NCBI GenBank assembly: GCA_016197365.1
Contig: JACPVS010000010.1
Location: 217,948 to 281,947 of the forward strand
Direction: 5' to 3'
Source of the DNA: Mycolicibacterium cosmeticum
GTDB lineage: Bacteria > Actinomycetota > Actinomycetes > Mycobacteriales > Mycobacteriaceae
Length of the DNA: 64,000 bases
Below, piece after piece: positions 44,201 through 54,400 of the stretch; position 1 is the first letter of the stretch; each line of letters starts with the position of its first letter. The translations under genes were made by a program, and so were the position numbers. A model generated the notes under the pieces. That model searched no databases. It saw only the letters and a program-made list of their open reading frames with translations, and was not told the DNA's origin.

Positions 44201-45646
44201 GTGGCCAAGACGTTCGTCGGATCGCGGGTGCGACAACTGCGAAACGAACGCGGGTTCAGCCAGGCATCGCTGGCCCAGACGCTCGAGATCTCGCCGAGTT
44301 ACCTCAATCAGATCGAACACGATGTGCGGCCCCTCACCGTCGCCGTACTGCTGCGCATCACCGAGGTGTTCGGGGTGGACGCCACGTTCTTCGCGTCGCA
44401 GGACGACACCCGACTGGTCGCCGAGCTGCGCGAGATGACCATGGACCGCGATGTCGACCTCGACGTCGACGCCACCGAGATCGCCGAGCTGGTGGCCGCA
44501 CACCCGGCGATCGCCCGGGCGATGGTCAATCTGCATCAGCGCTACCGGTTGACGACGACGCAGCTGGCCGCCGCCACCGAGGACCGGTTCGGCGTGGCGG
44601 GCGCAGGCAGCGCCGCGGGCTCGGGGTCCGGCTCGATCACCATGCCCCACGAAGAGGTGCGCGACTACTTTTATCAGCGGCAGAACTATCTGCACGAGCT
44701 CGACACCGCCGCAGAGGATCTCACCATCCGGATGCGGATGAACCGGGCCGACCTGGCCGGTGAACTGTCCGCCCGGCTGACCGCCGTGCACGGGGTGCAC
44801 ATCGTCAAACGCCAGAACCTGGGCGACAACGTGCTGCACCGATTCGACCCGGCCACCCGCACGCTGGAGATCGGCAGCCACCTGGCCAGCGGGCAGTACG
44901 TGTTCAAACTCGCCGCCGAACTGGGCTATCTGGAATTCGGCGATCTCATCGACAAACTCGTCGATGAGGGCAAGTTCACCAGCGACGAATCCCGCACGCT
45001 GGCCCGACTGGGTCTGGCCAACTACTTCGCGGCGGCCACCGTGCTGCCCTATCAGCAGTTCCATGCCGTGGCCGAAGAATTCCGGTACGACGTCGAGCGG
45101 CTGTCGGCCTACTACGCGGTGTCCTACGAAACCATCGCCCATCGGCTGTCCACCCTGCAGCGGCCGTCCATGCGCGGCGTCCCACTGTCGTTCGTCCGGG
45201 TGGATCGGGCCGGGAACATGTCGAAACGCCAGTCCGCCACCGGTTTTCACTTCTCGTCGTCCGGCGGCACCTGCCCACTGTGGAATGTCTATGAGACGTT
45301 CGCCAACCCGGGCAAGATCCTGGTGCAGATCGCCCAGATGCCCGACGGCCGGCAGTACATGTGGGTGGCGCGCACCGTCGAGCGCCGCGCGTCACGCTAT
45401 GGTCAGCCGGGTAAGACGTTCGCGATCGGTTTGGGCTGTGAACTCCGTCATGCGCACCGGCTGGTCTACTCCGAAGGGCTGGAACTGACCGGTGACCCCA
45501 ACGTCGCAGCGATACCGATCGGCGCCGGCTGCCGCGTCTGCGAACGCGACAACTGCCCACAGCGCGCCTTCCCCGCTCTCGGCCGCGCCCTCGACCTCGA
45601 CGAGCACCGCAGCACGGTGTCTCCGTATCTGGTGAAGCAGTCATGA
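44201..45646 (+). CDS. ramB: RamB transcriptional regulator (XRE with IrrE-like domain)
   Basis: A 481-residue regulator of acetate and propionate metabolism. The N-terminal helix-turn-helix (residues ~5–60) has VRQLRNERGFSQASLAQTLEISPSYLNQIE. The centre is an IrrE/ImmA-like domain, with ELGYLEFGDLIDKLVDEGKF in the usual HExxH position, so metal ligands look lost. The C-terminal domain (AVSYETIAHRLSTLQRPSMRGVPLSFVRVDRAGN, then GHYxxS-like GGTCPLWNVYETF) is shared with RamB/MlcR and contains several Cys, including CRVCERDNCPQR near residue 450. GTG 44201 begins VAKTFVGSRVRQLR. The next gene overlaps the stop by four bases. Confidence 0.95.
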   Translation: MAKTFVGSRVRQLRNERGFSQASLAQTLEISPSYLNQIEHDVRPLTVAVLLRITEVFGVDATFFASQDDTRLVAELREMTMDRDVDLDVDATEIAELVAAHPAIARAMVNLHQRYRLTTTQLAAATEDRFGVAGAGSAAGSGSGSITMPHEEVRDYFYQRQNYLHELDTAAEDLTIRMRMNRADLAGELSARLTAVHGVHIVKRQNLGDNVLHRFDPATRTLEIGSHLASGQYVFKLAAELGYLEFGDLIDKLVDEGKFTSDESRTLARLGLANYFAAATVLPYQQFHAVAEEFRYDVERLSAYYAVSYETIAHRLSTLQRPSMRGVPLSFVRVDRAGNMSKRQSATGFHFSSSGGTCPLWNVYETFANPGKILVQIAQMPDGRQYMWVARTVERRASRYGQPGKTFAIGLGCELRHAHRLVYSEGLELTGDPNVAAIPIGAGCRVCERDNCPQRAFPALGRALDLDEHRSTVSPYLVKQS

Positions 45647-46185
45647 CGACCCCTCCCCGCATCCCGCCCGGCGGCCTTCGCGAACTCGGCCCCGTCAACT
45701 GGGCCATCGCCAAGGCGGGCGCGCGCGGGATCCGGGCGCCGAAGTTCCACCTCATGAACGTGCTCGGCCAGCACCGGCTGATGTTCCTGGCCTGGCTGCC
45801 GTTCTCCGCGTACCTGCTCTATGCGGGCAAGCTGTCCCGCCAGGACGCCGAGGTGGTGATCCTGCGGGTCGGGCATCTGCGCGACAGCGAGTACGAATTG
45901 CAGCAGCACCGCCGGCTGGCGCGCAGCCGCGGACTGGACGCCGACACCCAGGCCGCCATCTTCGAGGGCCCGGACGCCGACGGGCTCACGCCCCGGCAGC
46001 GGGTGCTGGTCACCGCGACCGACGAGTTCGTCATCACCCGGTCGATGTCGGCCGAGACGTGGACCGCGCTGTCCAAGCTGTACACCCGCGCGCAGATCAT
46101 CGAATTCTGCACGCTCGCAGGGCAGTACGACGCACTGGCCGCGACCATGGCGACGTTGCAGATACCGCTGGATTACCCGGACTAG
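45643..46185 (+). CDS. carboxymuconolactone decarboxylase/AhpD-family protein (Rv0464c homologue)
   Basis: A 180-residue AhpD-like all-helical protein. The region EVVILRVGHLRDSEYELQQHRRLARSRGL has the family's EYEWxxH-like motif (EYELQQH, about residue 85), but no CxxC is present, so it is not a thiol-reducing AhpD. Such proteins are alkylhydroperoxidase-like or lactone decarboxylase-like. The ATG overlaps the ramB stop by four bases, so it is co-translated with ramB. Its stop at 46185 abuts the convergent gene. Confidence 0.88.
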   Translation: MTTPPRIPPGGLRELGPVNWAIAKAGARGIRAPKFHLMNVLGQHRLMFLAWLPFSAYLLYAGKLSRQDAEVVILRVGHLRDSEYELQQHRRLARSRGLDADTQAAIFEGPDADGLTPRQRVLVTATDEFVITRSMSAETWTALSKLYTRAQIIEFCTLAGQYDALAATMATLQIPLDYPD

Positions 46186-46455
46186 TCAGAGATACGTGAC
46201 GCCCAGCACCGCCACGGTCATCAGCACCGGGGCGACGGGCAGCGCCCACAGGAACGCCGTCCACACCTGATCTTTGCGCCGGTATGCCCGCAGGCCCACC
46301 AACCCGATGCCGATGGCCAGGGCGATGATCACCGCCGAGACGATCAACACCCAGAAACTCACGTCACTGGTGTTGATCGCCACGGTGATGGCGAGCAGCC
46401 ACAGGATGTGGCCGATCACCAGCCCGCCGACGGCGGCGACTACCTGCGCGCGCAC
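46186..46455 (-). CDS. small membrane protein (Rv0463 homologue)
   Basis: An 89-residue protein with three hydrophobic segments: [47 protein letters not shown] and [23 protein letters not shown] short basic stretch (RAYRRKDQ) links the last two. Function is unknown. It is directly downstream of lpdC on the same strand (6 bp), as in M. tuberculosis. Confidence 0.82.
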   Translation of the reverse strand: MRAQVVAAVGGLVIGHILWLLAITVAINTSDVSFWVLIVSAVIIALAIGIGLVGLRAYRRKDQVWTAFLWALPVAPVLMTVAVLGVTYL

Positions 46456-46461
46456 CGGCGA

Positions 46462-47856
46462 TCAGAAGTTGATCATGTGGCCGGTGAGGCCGTGGAAGCA
46501 TTCCTGCAGCGCCTCCGACAGGGTCGGGTGGGTGTGCACGTTGCGGGCCAACTCGTGGGCGGTCAGGTCCCACTTCTGGGCGAGCGTCAATTCGGGCAGC
46601 AGCTCCGAGACGTCGGGTCCGATGAGGTGGCCGCCGAGCAGTTCGAGGTGCTTCTTGTCGGCGATCAGCTTGACGAAGCCGGTCGGGTCGGCCAGGCCGT
46701 GCGCCTTACCGTTGGCGGTGAACGGGAACTTGGCGACGACGACGTCGTAGCCCTCGTCCTTGGCCTGCTGCTCGGTGAGCCCGAAGCTGGCGACCTGCGG
46801 CTGGCAGAACGTGGCACGCGGCATCATCCGGTAGTCCCCCAGCGCGAGCGTCTCGGCGCCGGCGATGGTCTCGGCGGCCACCACGCCCTGCGCCTCGGCC
46901 ACGTGCGCCAGTTGCAGCTTGGACGTCACGTCACCGATGGCGTAGATGTGCGGCACGTTGGTGCGCATGTAGTCGTCGATGGCGATGGCCTTGCGCTCGG
47001 TCAGCGCGACGCCCGTCTTCTCCAGCCCGAAGCCCTCGACGTTGGGGCCGAAACCGATGGCCTGCAACACTTTATCGGCCTTGAGCTTCTCGGTCTTACC
47101 GTCCTTGCTCACGGTGACCGTCACCGCGGAACCGTCGTCGTCGATCGACTCGACCTTGGTGCCGGTGAGGATCTTCACGCCCAGCTTCTTGTACTGCTTC
47201 TCGATCTCCTTGGACACCTCGGCGTCCTCGTTGGGCAGCGCCCGCGGCAGGAACTCGACGATGGTGACCTCCACGCCGTAGTTCTTCAGGACGTAGGCGA
47301 ACTCCATGCCGATGGCCCCGGCGCCCGCGATGATGATCGAGCCGGGCAGCTCGCGGGAGAGGATCTGGTTCTCGTAGGTGACGACGTTCTCGCTCAACGA
47401 CGTGCCCGGAACCAGCCGGGTGGACGATCCGGTGGCGATGATCGCGTTGTCGAAAGTGACGTCCTCGGTGCCGCCGTCGTTGAGGTCGACGGTGAGCCCG
47501 TTGGGGCCGGTGAATTTGCCGTACCCGTTGATCTCGGTGATCTTGTTCTTCTTCATCAGGAAGTGCACTCCCGCGACACGTCCGTCGGCGACCTTGCGGC
47601 TGCGATCGAAGGCGACGCCGTAATCGAAGGTCGCCTCCCCGCTGATGCCGAAGGTCTTGGCTTCCTTGTTGAAGATGTGGGCCAGCTCGGCGTTGCGCAG
47701 CAGCGCCTTGGAGGGAATGCAGCCCACGTTCAAGCACACCCCGCCCCAATATTTCGGTTCGACGATGGCGGTGGACAGGCCGAGTTGGGCAGCGCGAATG
47801 GCCGCGACGTATCCGCCGGGACCAGCTCCGAGTACGACGACGTCAAAATGGGTCAC
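46462..47856 (-). CDS. lpdC: dihydrolipoyl dehydrogenase
   Basis: A 464-residue FAD-dependent disulfide oxidoreductase, the E3 of pyruvate dehydrogenase and the peroxynitrite reductase/peroxidase complex in mycobacteria. FAD loop [20 protein letters not shown], redox disulfide [16 protein letters not shown] (Cys pair), NAD loop [24 protein letters not shown]-binding [17 protein letters not shown] and the C-terminal catalytic His-Glu in [16 protein letters not shown]. Length is normal. The divergent gene is a mycolic acid methyltransferase starting at 48052. Confidence 0.97.
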   Translation of the reverse strand: MTHFDVVVLGAGPGGYVAAIRAAQLGLSTAIVEPKYWGGVCLNVGCIPSKALLRNAELAHIFNKEAKTFGISGEATFDYGVAFDRSRKVADGRVAGVHFLMKKNKITEINGYGKFTGPNGLTVDLNDGGTEDVTFDNAIIATGSSTRLVPGTSLSENVVTYENQILSRELPGSIIIAGAGAIGMEFAYVLKNYGVEVTIVEFLPRALPNEDAEVSKEIEKQYKKLGVKILTGTKVESIDDDGSAVTVTVSKDGKTEKLKADKVLQAIGFGPNVEGFGLEKTGVALTERKAIAIDDYMRTNVPHIYAIGDVTSKLQLAHVAEAQGVVAAETIAGAETLALGDYRMMPRATFCQPQVASFGLTEQQAKDEGYDVVVAKFPFTANGKAHGLADPTGFVKLIADKKHLELLGGHLIGPDVSELLPELTLAQKWDLTAHELARNVHTHPTLSEALQECFHGLTGHMINF

Positions 47857-48051
47857 GGCACTACCCTATCGGGGTGGCCCGCAGGTCGGCCGGGGACCGA
47901 CCGGTCGGTTCAAAGTGGTGCAATCCGGGCCTGCGTCAGCTACGAATACTGCGGGGGCCGCCTGAACCATTCAGGCACCAGTTTCGTGGTTACAAGGGTG
48001 AACCGCGGGGTAAACATAGCCCGGTATGTCAATCGAGAGGCCAAGCTTTTA

Positions 48052-48915
48052 ATGTCCAAGCAGTTGAAACCGCACTTCGAGGACGTACAGGCGCACTACG
48101 ACCTGTCTGACGACTTCTTCCGGCTGTTCCAAGATCCCACCCAGACCTACAGCTGCGCGTACTTCGAGCGTGACGATATGACGCTTGAGGAAGCGCAGAT
48201 CGCGAAGATCGATCTTTCCCTTGGCAAACTTGGGCTTGAGCCGGGCATGACGCTGTTGGATGTCGGCTGTGGATGGGGCGCCACGATGCGCCGCGCGATC
48301 GAGAAGTACGACGTGAACGTCGTCGGGCTGACGTTGTCGAAAAACCAGGCCGCACACGTCCAGGAAGAGTTCGACAAGCTGGACACCGCGCGCACCCGGC
48401 GGATCTTGCTGCAGGGCTGGGAACAGTTCGACGAGCCGGTGGACCGCATCGTCTCGATCGGCGCGTTCGAGCATTTCGGGCACGACCGGTACACCGACTT
48501 CTTCGAGAAGACCTACCGCATCCTGCCGTCGGACGGCGTGATGATGCTGCATTCCATCTGCGGGATCCATCCCGCCGAGGCGCGCGAACTCGGCATCTCG
48601 CTGACCTTCGAGCTGGCGCGCTTCATCAAGTTCATCTTGACCGAGATCTTCCCCGGCGGCCGCCTGCCGTCGGTGCCGATGGTCGAGGAGCACGCCACCG
48701 CGGCGGGCTACAAGGTCACCCGGGTGCAGTCCCTGCAGCCGCACTACGCCAAGACCCTCGACATCTGGGCGGCGAACCTGGAAGCCCACAAGGACGAGGC
48801 CATCGCCATCCAGTCCCAAGAGGTCTACGACCGCTACATGCGCTACCTGACCGGCTGCGCGGACCTGTTCCGCAACCGCCAGGTCGACGTCGACCAGTTC
48901 ACCTTGGAGAAATAG
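48052..48915 (+). CDS. cyclopropane mycolic acid synthase family methyltransferase (CmaA/MmaA-like)
   Basis: A 287-residue SAM-dependent methyltransferase for mycolic acids. The N-terminal [29 protein letters not shown] and SAM motif [16 protein letters not shown] (about residue 70) are those of CmaA/MmaA proteins. [15 protein letters not shown] and [23 protein letters not shown] (lipid-binding side) differ from the UmaA form at 39783. The end, [10 protein letters not shown], is the form seen in MmaA4/CmaA. I cannot decide between CmaA2, MmaA4 and another paralogue. It has its own promoter region (47857–48051, 195 bp). Its end overlaps the convergent DUF779 gene by 17 bp. Confidence 0.85.
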   Translation: MSKQLKPHFEDVQAHYDLSDDFFRLFQDPTQTYSCAYFERDDMTLEEAQIAKIDLSLGKLGLEPGMTLLDVGCGWGATMRRAIEKYDVNVVGLTLSKNQAAHVQEEFDKLDTARTRRILLQGWEQFDEPVDRIVSIGAFEHFGHDRYTDFFEKTYRILPSDGVMMLHSICGIHPAEARELGISLTFELARFIKFILTEIFPGGRLPSVPMVEEHATAAGYKVTRVQSLQPHYAKTLDIWAANLEAHKDEAIAIQSQEVYDRYMRYLTGCADLFRNRQVDVDQFTLEK

Positions 48916-49369
48916 CGCACGCATCGGCCGCTTCGGCCACGATCCGGGTCTGTACGTCGGCGGGGCGTTCCCCGTCGGCGTACCGAACCCCGGTGATCGG
49001 TGGCCGGCCGCCGACCTCGGCGTTCTCCTCGTCGGTGAAGACCCGGCCGCGGGACAGGAATCGCATCCCTTCTGGGGATTCCAGGCTGAACCCGCCACCG
49101 CGGCCGGGCACCACGTCGATGATCAGCTGGGTATGCTGCCAGGCCTCGAACTGCGGGCCCGAGATCCACACCGGCACGCCGTCTCCCACGTCCAGCACAC
49201 CCAGCAGGATGTCGCGGTCCCCCACGATGAAGTCGCCATCGGTGTAACACATGGGCGACGAACCGTCGCAGCAGCCGCCCGACTGGTGAAACATCAACGC
49301 GCCGTGCCGCTTCTGCAGCATCGCGAGCAGGTCGGCGGCCTGGGCGGTGATCAAGGCTCGGCTGGTCAT
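48899..49369 (-). CDS. DUF779 domain protein (Rv0459 homologue)
   Basis: A 156-residue DUF779 protein with a striking Cys cluster, [22 protein letters not shown] (about residues 32–50), a possible metal or redox site. It also has [20 protein letters not shown] and [23 protein letters not shown]779 genes usually sit next to aldehyde dehydrogenase genes (Rv0458 in M. tuberculosis). Here no aldehyde dehydrogenase is adjacent; its neighbours are a mycolic acid methyltransferase and an S9 peptidase. ATG 49369 avoids the non-conserved first 27 codons of the open frame. Confidence 0.85.
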   Translation of the reverse strand: MTSRALITAQAADLLAMLQKRHGALMFHQSGGCCDGSSPMCYTDGDFIVGDRDILLGVLDVGDGVPVWISGPQFEAWQHTQLIIDVVPGRGGGFSLESPEGMRFLSRGRVFTDEENAEVGGRPPITGVRYADGERPADVQTRIVAEAADACAISPR

Positions 49370-49402
49370 GAATTCACGGTACGCCCACGGTACAAAGGTC
49401 AC

Positions 49403-51412
49403 ATGAGTTCTGAACGTGACCCCGTCGCTTCGCTCGCCCCAGACCGCCACCTTTGGCTAGAAGACGTCACCGGCGACGACGCGCTCGCGTGGGTGCGCCG
49501 GCACAACGAACCGACGCTCACCGCGCTCGGCGGAGAGCAGTTCGACGCCATGCGCGCCGAGGCGCTGCAGGTGCTCGACACCGACGCCCGGATCCCGTAC
49601 GTGCGCCGCCGCGGGGAACATCTCTACAACTTCTGGCGCGACGAGGCCAACCCGCGCGGACTCTGGCGGCGTACCTCCCTGGAGTCCTACCGGACCGACG
49701 CCCCGGTGTGGGATGTCGTCATCGACGTCGATGCGCTCGCGGCCGCCGACGACGAGAACTGGGTGTGGGCGGGTGCCGATGTGATCGAACCCGATCACTC
49801 ACGCGCGCTCATCAGCTTGTCCCGCGGCGGTGCCGATGCCGTGGTGGTCCGCGAATTCGACATGTCCACAAAGGAATTCGTCACCAACGGATTCGAGCTG
49901 CCCGAGGCCAAGACCCAGATCACCTGGGCCGGACCGGATACCGTGCTGGTCGGTACCGATTTCGGCGGGGATTCGCTGACCGACTCCGGTTACGCGCGGT
50001 TGGTGAAGCGGTGGCAGCGCGGCCAGGATCTGGCTGACATCCCCACGGTGTACGCCGGGGAGCGCACCGACGTGATCGTCGCCGCCTCGGTGGACCGCAC
50101 GCCGGGGTTCGAGCGGACGCTGATCAGCCGGGCCGTGGACTTCTTCAACGACGAGATCTACGAGCTGCGCGGCGACGAGCTGATCCTGATCGACGCGCCG
50201 ACCGATGCGTCGCTGTCGCTGCACCGGGACTGGCTGCTGATCGAACTGCGCACCGACTGGAGGGGCTACACCGCGGGCTCGCTACTGGCGGCCGACTATT
50301 CCGAATTCCTCACCGGCACGGCAGATATCGCCGTGGTGTTCAAGCCCGACGCGCACACCTGCCTGCACCAGTACTCGTGGACCCGCGACAAACTCGTCGT
50401 GGTGACCCTCGCCGACGTCGCCAGCCGGGTACAGATCCTCACCCCCGGTGACTGGGCAGCGGCCGACGTCCCCGGGCTTCCCGCCAACACCAACATCGTC
50501 ATCGCGGGCGCCGATTCCGACGGCGATGAGATCTTCCTGGACTCAAGCGGATTCACCACGCCGTCGCGGCTGCTGCTCGGCTCCGACGGTGGCGGATTCA
50601 GCGAGATCAAACGCGCCCCGGCCTTCTTCGACGCCGAGGGCCTGGAGGTCGAACAGCATTTCGCGGTGTCCGCCGACGGCACCCGGGTCCCGTATTTCGT
50701 GGTGGGGCGCCCGGGCGCCACGGGCCCGACCCTGCTGGGCGGCTACGGCGGCTTCGAGGTGTCACGCACCCCCGCGTATGACGGTGTGCTGGGCCGGTTG
50801 TGGCTGGCCCGCGGCGGTACCTATGTGCTGGCCAACATCCGCGGCGGCGGCGAGTACGGACCGGGCTGGCACACCCAGGCCATGCGGGCCGGCCGGCACC
50901 TCGTCGACGAAGACTTCGCGGCGGTGGCCCGTGATCTGGTGACCCGCGGCATCACGACGGTGCCGCAGCTTGGCGCCCAGGGCGGCAGCAACGGCGGACT
51001 GCTGATGGGCATCATGTTGACGCGCTACCCCGAACTGTTCGGCGCGCTCGTGTGCAGCGTGCCACTGCTGGACATGAAACGCTTTCACCTGCTGCTGGCC
51101 GGCGCGTCCTGGGTGGCCGAATACGGCAACCCGGATGACCCAGCGGACTGGGAGTTCATCGCCAAATACTCTCCGTACCAGAATATTTCGGCCGACGGGG
51201 CCTATCCCCCGATTCTCATCACCACCTCGACTCGCGATGACAGGGTGCATCCCGGACACGCCAGGAAGATGACGGCGGCACTGGAGGACGCGGGTCATCA
51301 GGTGGACTACTACGAGAACATCGAGGGCGGACACGGCGGCGCCGCCGACAACTCGCAGGCGGCGTTCCGGGCCGCGCTGATCTACTCGTACCTGTGGCGC
51401 ACGCTCAGCTGA
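49403..51412 (+). CDS. S9 prolyl oligopeptidase family serine peptidase (Rv0457c homologue)
   Basis: A 669-residue protein with an N-terminal seven-bladed beta-propeller (residues ~1–420) and a C-terminal alpha/beta-hydrolase domain. Catalytic Ser is in GAQGGSNGGLLMGIML (about residue 533), the Asp in LITTSTRDDRVHPGHA (about 615) and the His in IEGGHGGAADNSQ (about 640). Family members cleave short peptides after proline. ATG 49403 is used, with an AAAGG site. No signal peptide is seen, so it is probably cytoplasmic. It overlaps the convergent giant repeat gene by eight bases. Confidence 0.93.
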   Translation: MSSERDPVASLAPDRHLWLEDVTGDDALAWVRRHNEPTLTALGGEQFDAMRAEALQVLDTDARIPYVRRRGEHLYNFWRDEANPRGLWRRTSLESYRTDAPVWDVVIDVDALAAADDENWVWAGADVIEPDHSRALISLSRGGADAVVVREFDMSTKEFVTNGFELPEAKTQITWAGPDTVLVGTDFGGDSLTDSGYARLVKRWQRGQDLADIPTVYAGERTDVIVAASVDRTPGFERTLISRAVDFFNDEIYELRGDELILIDAPTDASLSLHRDWLLIELRTDWRGYTAGSLLAADYSEFLTGTADIAVVFKPDAHTCLHQYSWTRDKLVVVTLADVASRVQILTPGDWAAADVPGLPANTNIVIAGADSDGDEIFLDSSGFTTPSRLLLGSDGGGFSEIKRAPAFFDAEGLEVEQHFAVSADGTRVPYFVVGRPGATGPTLLGGYGGFEVSRTPAYDGVLGRLWLARGGTYVLANIRGGGEYGPGWHTQAMRAGRHLVDEDFAAVARDLVTRGITTVPQLGAQGGSNGGLLMGIMLTRYPELFGALVCSVPLLDMKRFHLLLAGASWVAEYGNPDDPADWEFIAKYSPYQNISADGAYPPILITTSTRDDRVHPGHARKMTAALEDAGHQVDYYENIEGGHGGAADNSQAAFRAALIYSYLWRTLS

Positions 51413-54400
51413 TCTGGAGGACCGTCACCTTGGTGGGCCCGGCGCTGGTGGAGGCCGAGGCGACGATGTAGTCGCCGTCGGCGCTGATCCGCGCGGGGTC
51501 GGCCGCCGTACCCGCCAACACAGCGGTGCTGCCGATCTGCACGCCCGTGGCTGTGTTGAGCAGCGCCACCTGGGTGGTGCCGCCGAGCACGGTGGTGACG
51601 ACGACACGGGTACCGTCCGCGCTGAGCTGAGGCTGCCCCGTGGTGGCTCCGGTGAGAGTGAGGCTGTCGCCGACCTGCGCCCCGGTGAGCGCGTCGAGCA
51701 CCGACACCGTCGTGACGCCACCGGTCACCGAGGTCACCACCACCCTGGTGCCGTCGGAGTTCAATTGCATCCCGGCCGGTTGATCACCGACGCCGGTGAC
51801 CGCGGATACCTGTGCACCCGTGGCGGTGTCGACGGTGACGCCGTTCGTCGTGTACTGCCCGTCCCCGTCTGCGGTGGTGGCGACGATCAGCACGCGGCCG
51901 CCATCGGTACCGGACTGCGCCGTCGACGCCAGTCCGCTGCCCGCCACCCAGCCGCCGGCGAGACTGAGGGTGGCGCCCACCTGCGTCCCGGCGGTCAGGT
52001 CGATCAGCAACACGCGGGTCGCCGACTGGTCGGGTGACTGCACCACCAGCACCGCCCTGGTGCCACTGGGGTTCAGGATGAGCCGATCGTAGGAGCTCTT
52101 CGAATCCCCTGAGCCCGAGGGCCATCCGCTGGTCTGGATCACCGAGCCCACCTGTGCGCCGGTCGTCATGTTGACCACCACCACACCCGCCCGGAAGACA
52201 TCGGTCTGCGAACTGCCGTCGATTCCCTGCAGCGTCAGCACGGCCCGACTTCCGTCGGCGCTGAATTGCGCGCGCGTCACCGCGGCATAGGACGACACCG
52301 TGAACCCGGTCCCGATCTGGGCGCCGCCGACGTTGTACACCGAAACCTTTGAGCTCAAGCCGGTCTCGCTGGTCTGCACGAAATCGGTGAGGACGAGCTT
52401 GGACCCGTCGGCGTTGAGAGCGGCCAGCGTCGAGCTGTTGTACGTCGTGGCCGAGACGGCGGCCCGGGTGATCGGCGCTCCGACGGGGATACCTGTCGCC
52501 GCGTTCACGACGGTGATCGTCGTGGCGGTGGTGACACCACCGATCTGCCCACCGGTCACGACGGCGGCCCTCGATCCGTCGGCGCTGAACGACGCCGCCG
52601 CGGTGCCCACCACGGCTCCCGAGTCGTAGACCAGCCCACCCGTGGTGGTGTTGATCAGGACCAGCCGCCCGGACGGTTTGGCGTCGCTGGACAATCCGGT
52701 GGTCGCCACGGCGACGCGGCTGCCGTCGGCGTTCGTCTGCACCACGGGACCGACCGCCTTGTCCCCCAGGTAGTTCGACGACGTATAGGTGACACCCACC
52801 TGCGCGCCGGTGGTGGCGTCGATGACCGCGACCCGCACGGTGTTCGACGAGTCGGTGGTCGCGACGACTGCGCGACTGCCGTCCGCGGTGAACTGGACGA
52901 GGCTCGGTGCCGAACCGTTGAGGGTGAAGAAGTTTCCGACCTTCGCGCCGGTGACGGTGTTGATGACCGAGAAGGCGACGACGCCGCCGGCGGCAGCCTT
53001 GGTGACCACCACCGCGCGGGTGCCGTCGCCGTTGAAGTACGCGTCGTGGGCGACGCCGTTGACCGTGATGGTGCCGACCGTCGCGGCGGTGCGCGTCACC
53101 GGGGCGATGTCGACGGTCACGCTGGCAGTCGCGGTGCCGCCGTGGGCATCCGTGACCGTGACGGTAACGGTGTCCTGCTTGTCGGCGGCGGTGGCGCCGC
53201 CTGCGGCCGCGAGAAGTCGTGCCGCCTCGGTCGGGGTGTAGGTGAACGCCCCTGTCGACGCGTTGACGGTGACGGTGCCCTTGGTCGAGGCGGGCGCGGT
53301 GTAGGTGAGGGTGTCCCCGTCGAGGTCCGTGCCCGTCGCGGTACCGGTCACCGCCCCGGTCGACGTGTTCGGCGACCCGGTGGTCACCGTCAGCGTCGGG
53401 CCGCTGTTGGCGGGCTGGATGCTCACCGCCACCGAAGTCGTTGCGGTTCCGCCGAATCCGTCAGTCACCGTGATGGTGAAGGTGTCGGCCTTGTCGGCCG
53501 CTGTCGCCGTGGCGGCGGCCGCCGCGTGGCGCGCCGCATCGGTCGGGGTGTAGGTGAACGATCCGGTCGCTGCGTCGATGACGACGGAAGCCTTGGATGT
53601 GCTTGCCGGAGCGGCGTATTGGAGCGCATCGCCGTTGCCGTCGGCGCCCGTCGCCTTACCGGTCACGACGCCCGTCGAGGCGTCCGGAAAACCCTTGGTG
53701 GCCGTCACGGTGGGCACGGTGTTGGCCGGCAGGATGTTCACCGTCACCGTCACCGGCACGCTGGCGCCATAACCGTCGGTGATGGTCACCGTGAAGGTGT
53801 CCGTCTTCTCGGTGGTCGCCGTCACCGATGCAGCGGCGTGGCGCGCTGCGGCGGTCGGGGTGAAGGTGAACGCACCCGTGGTGGAGCTGATGGTGACGGT
53901 GCCCTTGGAGGCCCCTGCAACAATGTATTTCAGCGTGTCGCCGTTGGCATCGGTGCCAGACACCGTTCCGGTCACCGCACCCGTGGTGGCATTGGGCGCA
54001 TTCGTGGTCACCGTCGCCGTCGGGACGGTGTTGGCCGGCTGGATGCTGACCGACACCGTCGCGGTGACCGTGGACCCGAATCCGTCGGTGACGGTGACGG
54101 TGAAGCTGTCCGACTTGGCCGTGGTTGCGCTCGTCGCGGACGCCGCGTGCCGGGCCGCCGCCGTCGGCGTGTACGTGAACGCGCCCGTCACGGCGTCAAT
54201 CATGATGGCGCCCTTGGTGGTTGTCGCGGGCGCCGCGTACTTGAGGGTGTCCCCGTCGGTGTCGGTGCCCGACACGGTCCCGGTAACCAGACCGGTGGAC
54301 GGGTCCGGGGATCCCGTCGTGACCGAGAGGGTCGGCGCGGCGTTGGCCGGCCGCACGGTCACATTGACGGTGATCGGCACGCTGGCTCCGTACCCGTCGG

